Of a DNA stretch of 15,517 nt, positions 15,383 through 15,517 are shown piece after piece (position 1 is the first letter of the stretch; each line of letters begins with the position of its first letter). Origin of the DNA: Daejeonella sp903859135 (GTDB taxonomy: Bacteria > Bacteroidota > Bacteroidia > Sphingobacteriales > Sphingobacteriaceae). Below the pieces are notes generated by a model that worked only from the letters and a program-made list of their open reading frames with translations, did no database searches and was not told where the DNA came from. The position numbers were made by a program, and so were the translations under genes. The stretch spans positions 1 to 15,517 of the forward strand of contig CANKIZ010000029.1 in the NCBI GenBank assembly GCA_947482195.1, given 5' to 3'.

Positions 15383-15517
15383 GAGCCTGTTTAAAAATGA
15401 GAGAGGAATAATGCTATAGGCCTGAGAAACCGATTGGAACGAGTTTTTTTGTTGTGACAAAACTTCAAAAAATGTATCCAACCGATCTATCAGAAACCCA
15501 GTGGCAATTTATTAAAA
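15383..15517 (+). mobile_element. 5' end of a second IS5-family insertion sequence, truncated by window edge
   Basis: GAGCCTGTTTAAAAATGA at 15383 begins a leader that aligns with the reverse complement of the left edge over about 93 nt, with roughly a dozen substitutions and single-base indels. The preceding bases read CTAA, again allowing a TAA target. The element points out of the window. It is a divergent relative of the left one, inserted 13 nt after the sodA stop. Confidence 0.85.
15472..15517 (+). CDS. IS5-family transposase, N-terminal fragment
   Basis: ATG 15472 opens MYPTDLSETQWQFIK, running off the window after 15 codons. This is the conserved beginning of IS5/IS427-like transposases and nearly equals the left copy (Thr9 instead of Ser9). 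Catalytic residues are outside the window. Confidence 0.75.
   Translation, partial: MYPTDLSETQWQFIK

Noticed and set aside
1..15517. Whole window as a composite transposon carrying a novel gene cluster.
   Set aside because: The enclosed genes are mostly core and probably essential, and the two IS copies differ by about a dozen bases in 93, so joint mobilisation is unlikely.

Overview
The window looks like a piece of chromosome from a Bacteroidota bacterium, most likely a Sphingobacterium-like member of the Sphingobacteriaceae. The reasons are its moderately AT-rich composition, the lack of clear Shine-Dalgarno sequences, several TAnnTTTG-type -7 promoter boxes, the gene order holB-ricT-gldH, the menG-porT pair, and a GldN-family domain. 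I read this by eye without database searches, so the genus is an inference.

Layout: (1) Positions 1-142 and 15383-15517 are the 5' ends of two related but non-identical IS5-type insertion sequences in inverted orientation. Each is cut by the window edge after 15-17 codons of transposase. (2) 241-3800 encodes a two-gene peptide exporter: a C39-peptidase ABC transporter and a HlyD-type adaptor. No substrate or maturation gene is visible, because the left IS ends 98 bp upstream. (3) 3828-6774 is a tight run of holB (clamp-loader delta'), ricT (PSP1 family) and gldH (lipoprotein). (4) 6878-8032 encodes a multispanning NagX/HGSNAT-like acyltransferase, convergent with proC on the minus strand. engB (ysxC) follows, also on the minus strand. 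(5) 9798-12053 encodes a 751-residue protein whose last ~250 residues match GldN/PorN, the periplasmic ring subunit of the type IX secretion system (T9SS). The ~440 residues before that, after a signal peptide, look like secreted jelly-roll and Ig/PKD-like domains joined by a repeated Pro/Ser/Thr linker. (6) 12192-13657 is menG overlapping porT. (7) 13860-14686 is csaA-tadA, preceded by an unusual leader. (8) 14761-15369 is a manganese-type superoxide dismutase, with the right IS starting 13 nt after its stop codon.

Most genes are housekeeping: replication, ribosome assembly, tRNA editing, proline and menaquinone synthesis, and oxidative defence. The connecting theme is the gliding/T9SS apparatus, represented by gldH, the GldN-like fusion and porT within about 7.4 kb. 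The observation most worth following up is the GldN fusion. A cargo-like ectodomain placed ahead of a T9SS ring subunit is an architecture I do not recognise, and the gene stands apart from any gldKLM. Smaller points of interest are the repeat-rich csaA leader, two strong inverted repeats between genes, and -7 boxes that nearly touch the start codons of engB and menG.
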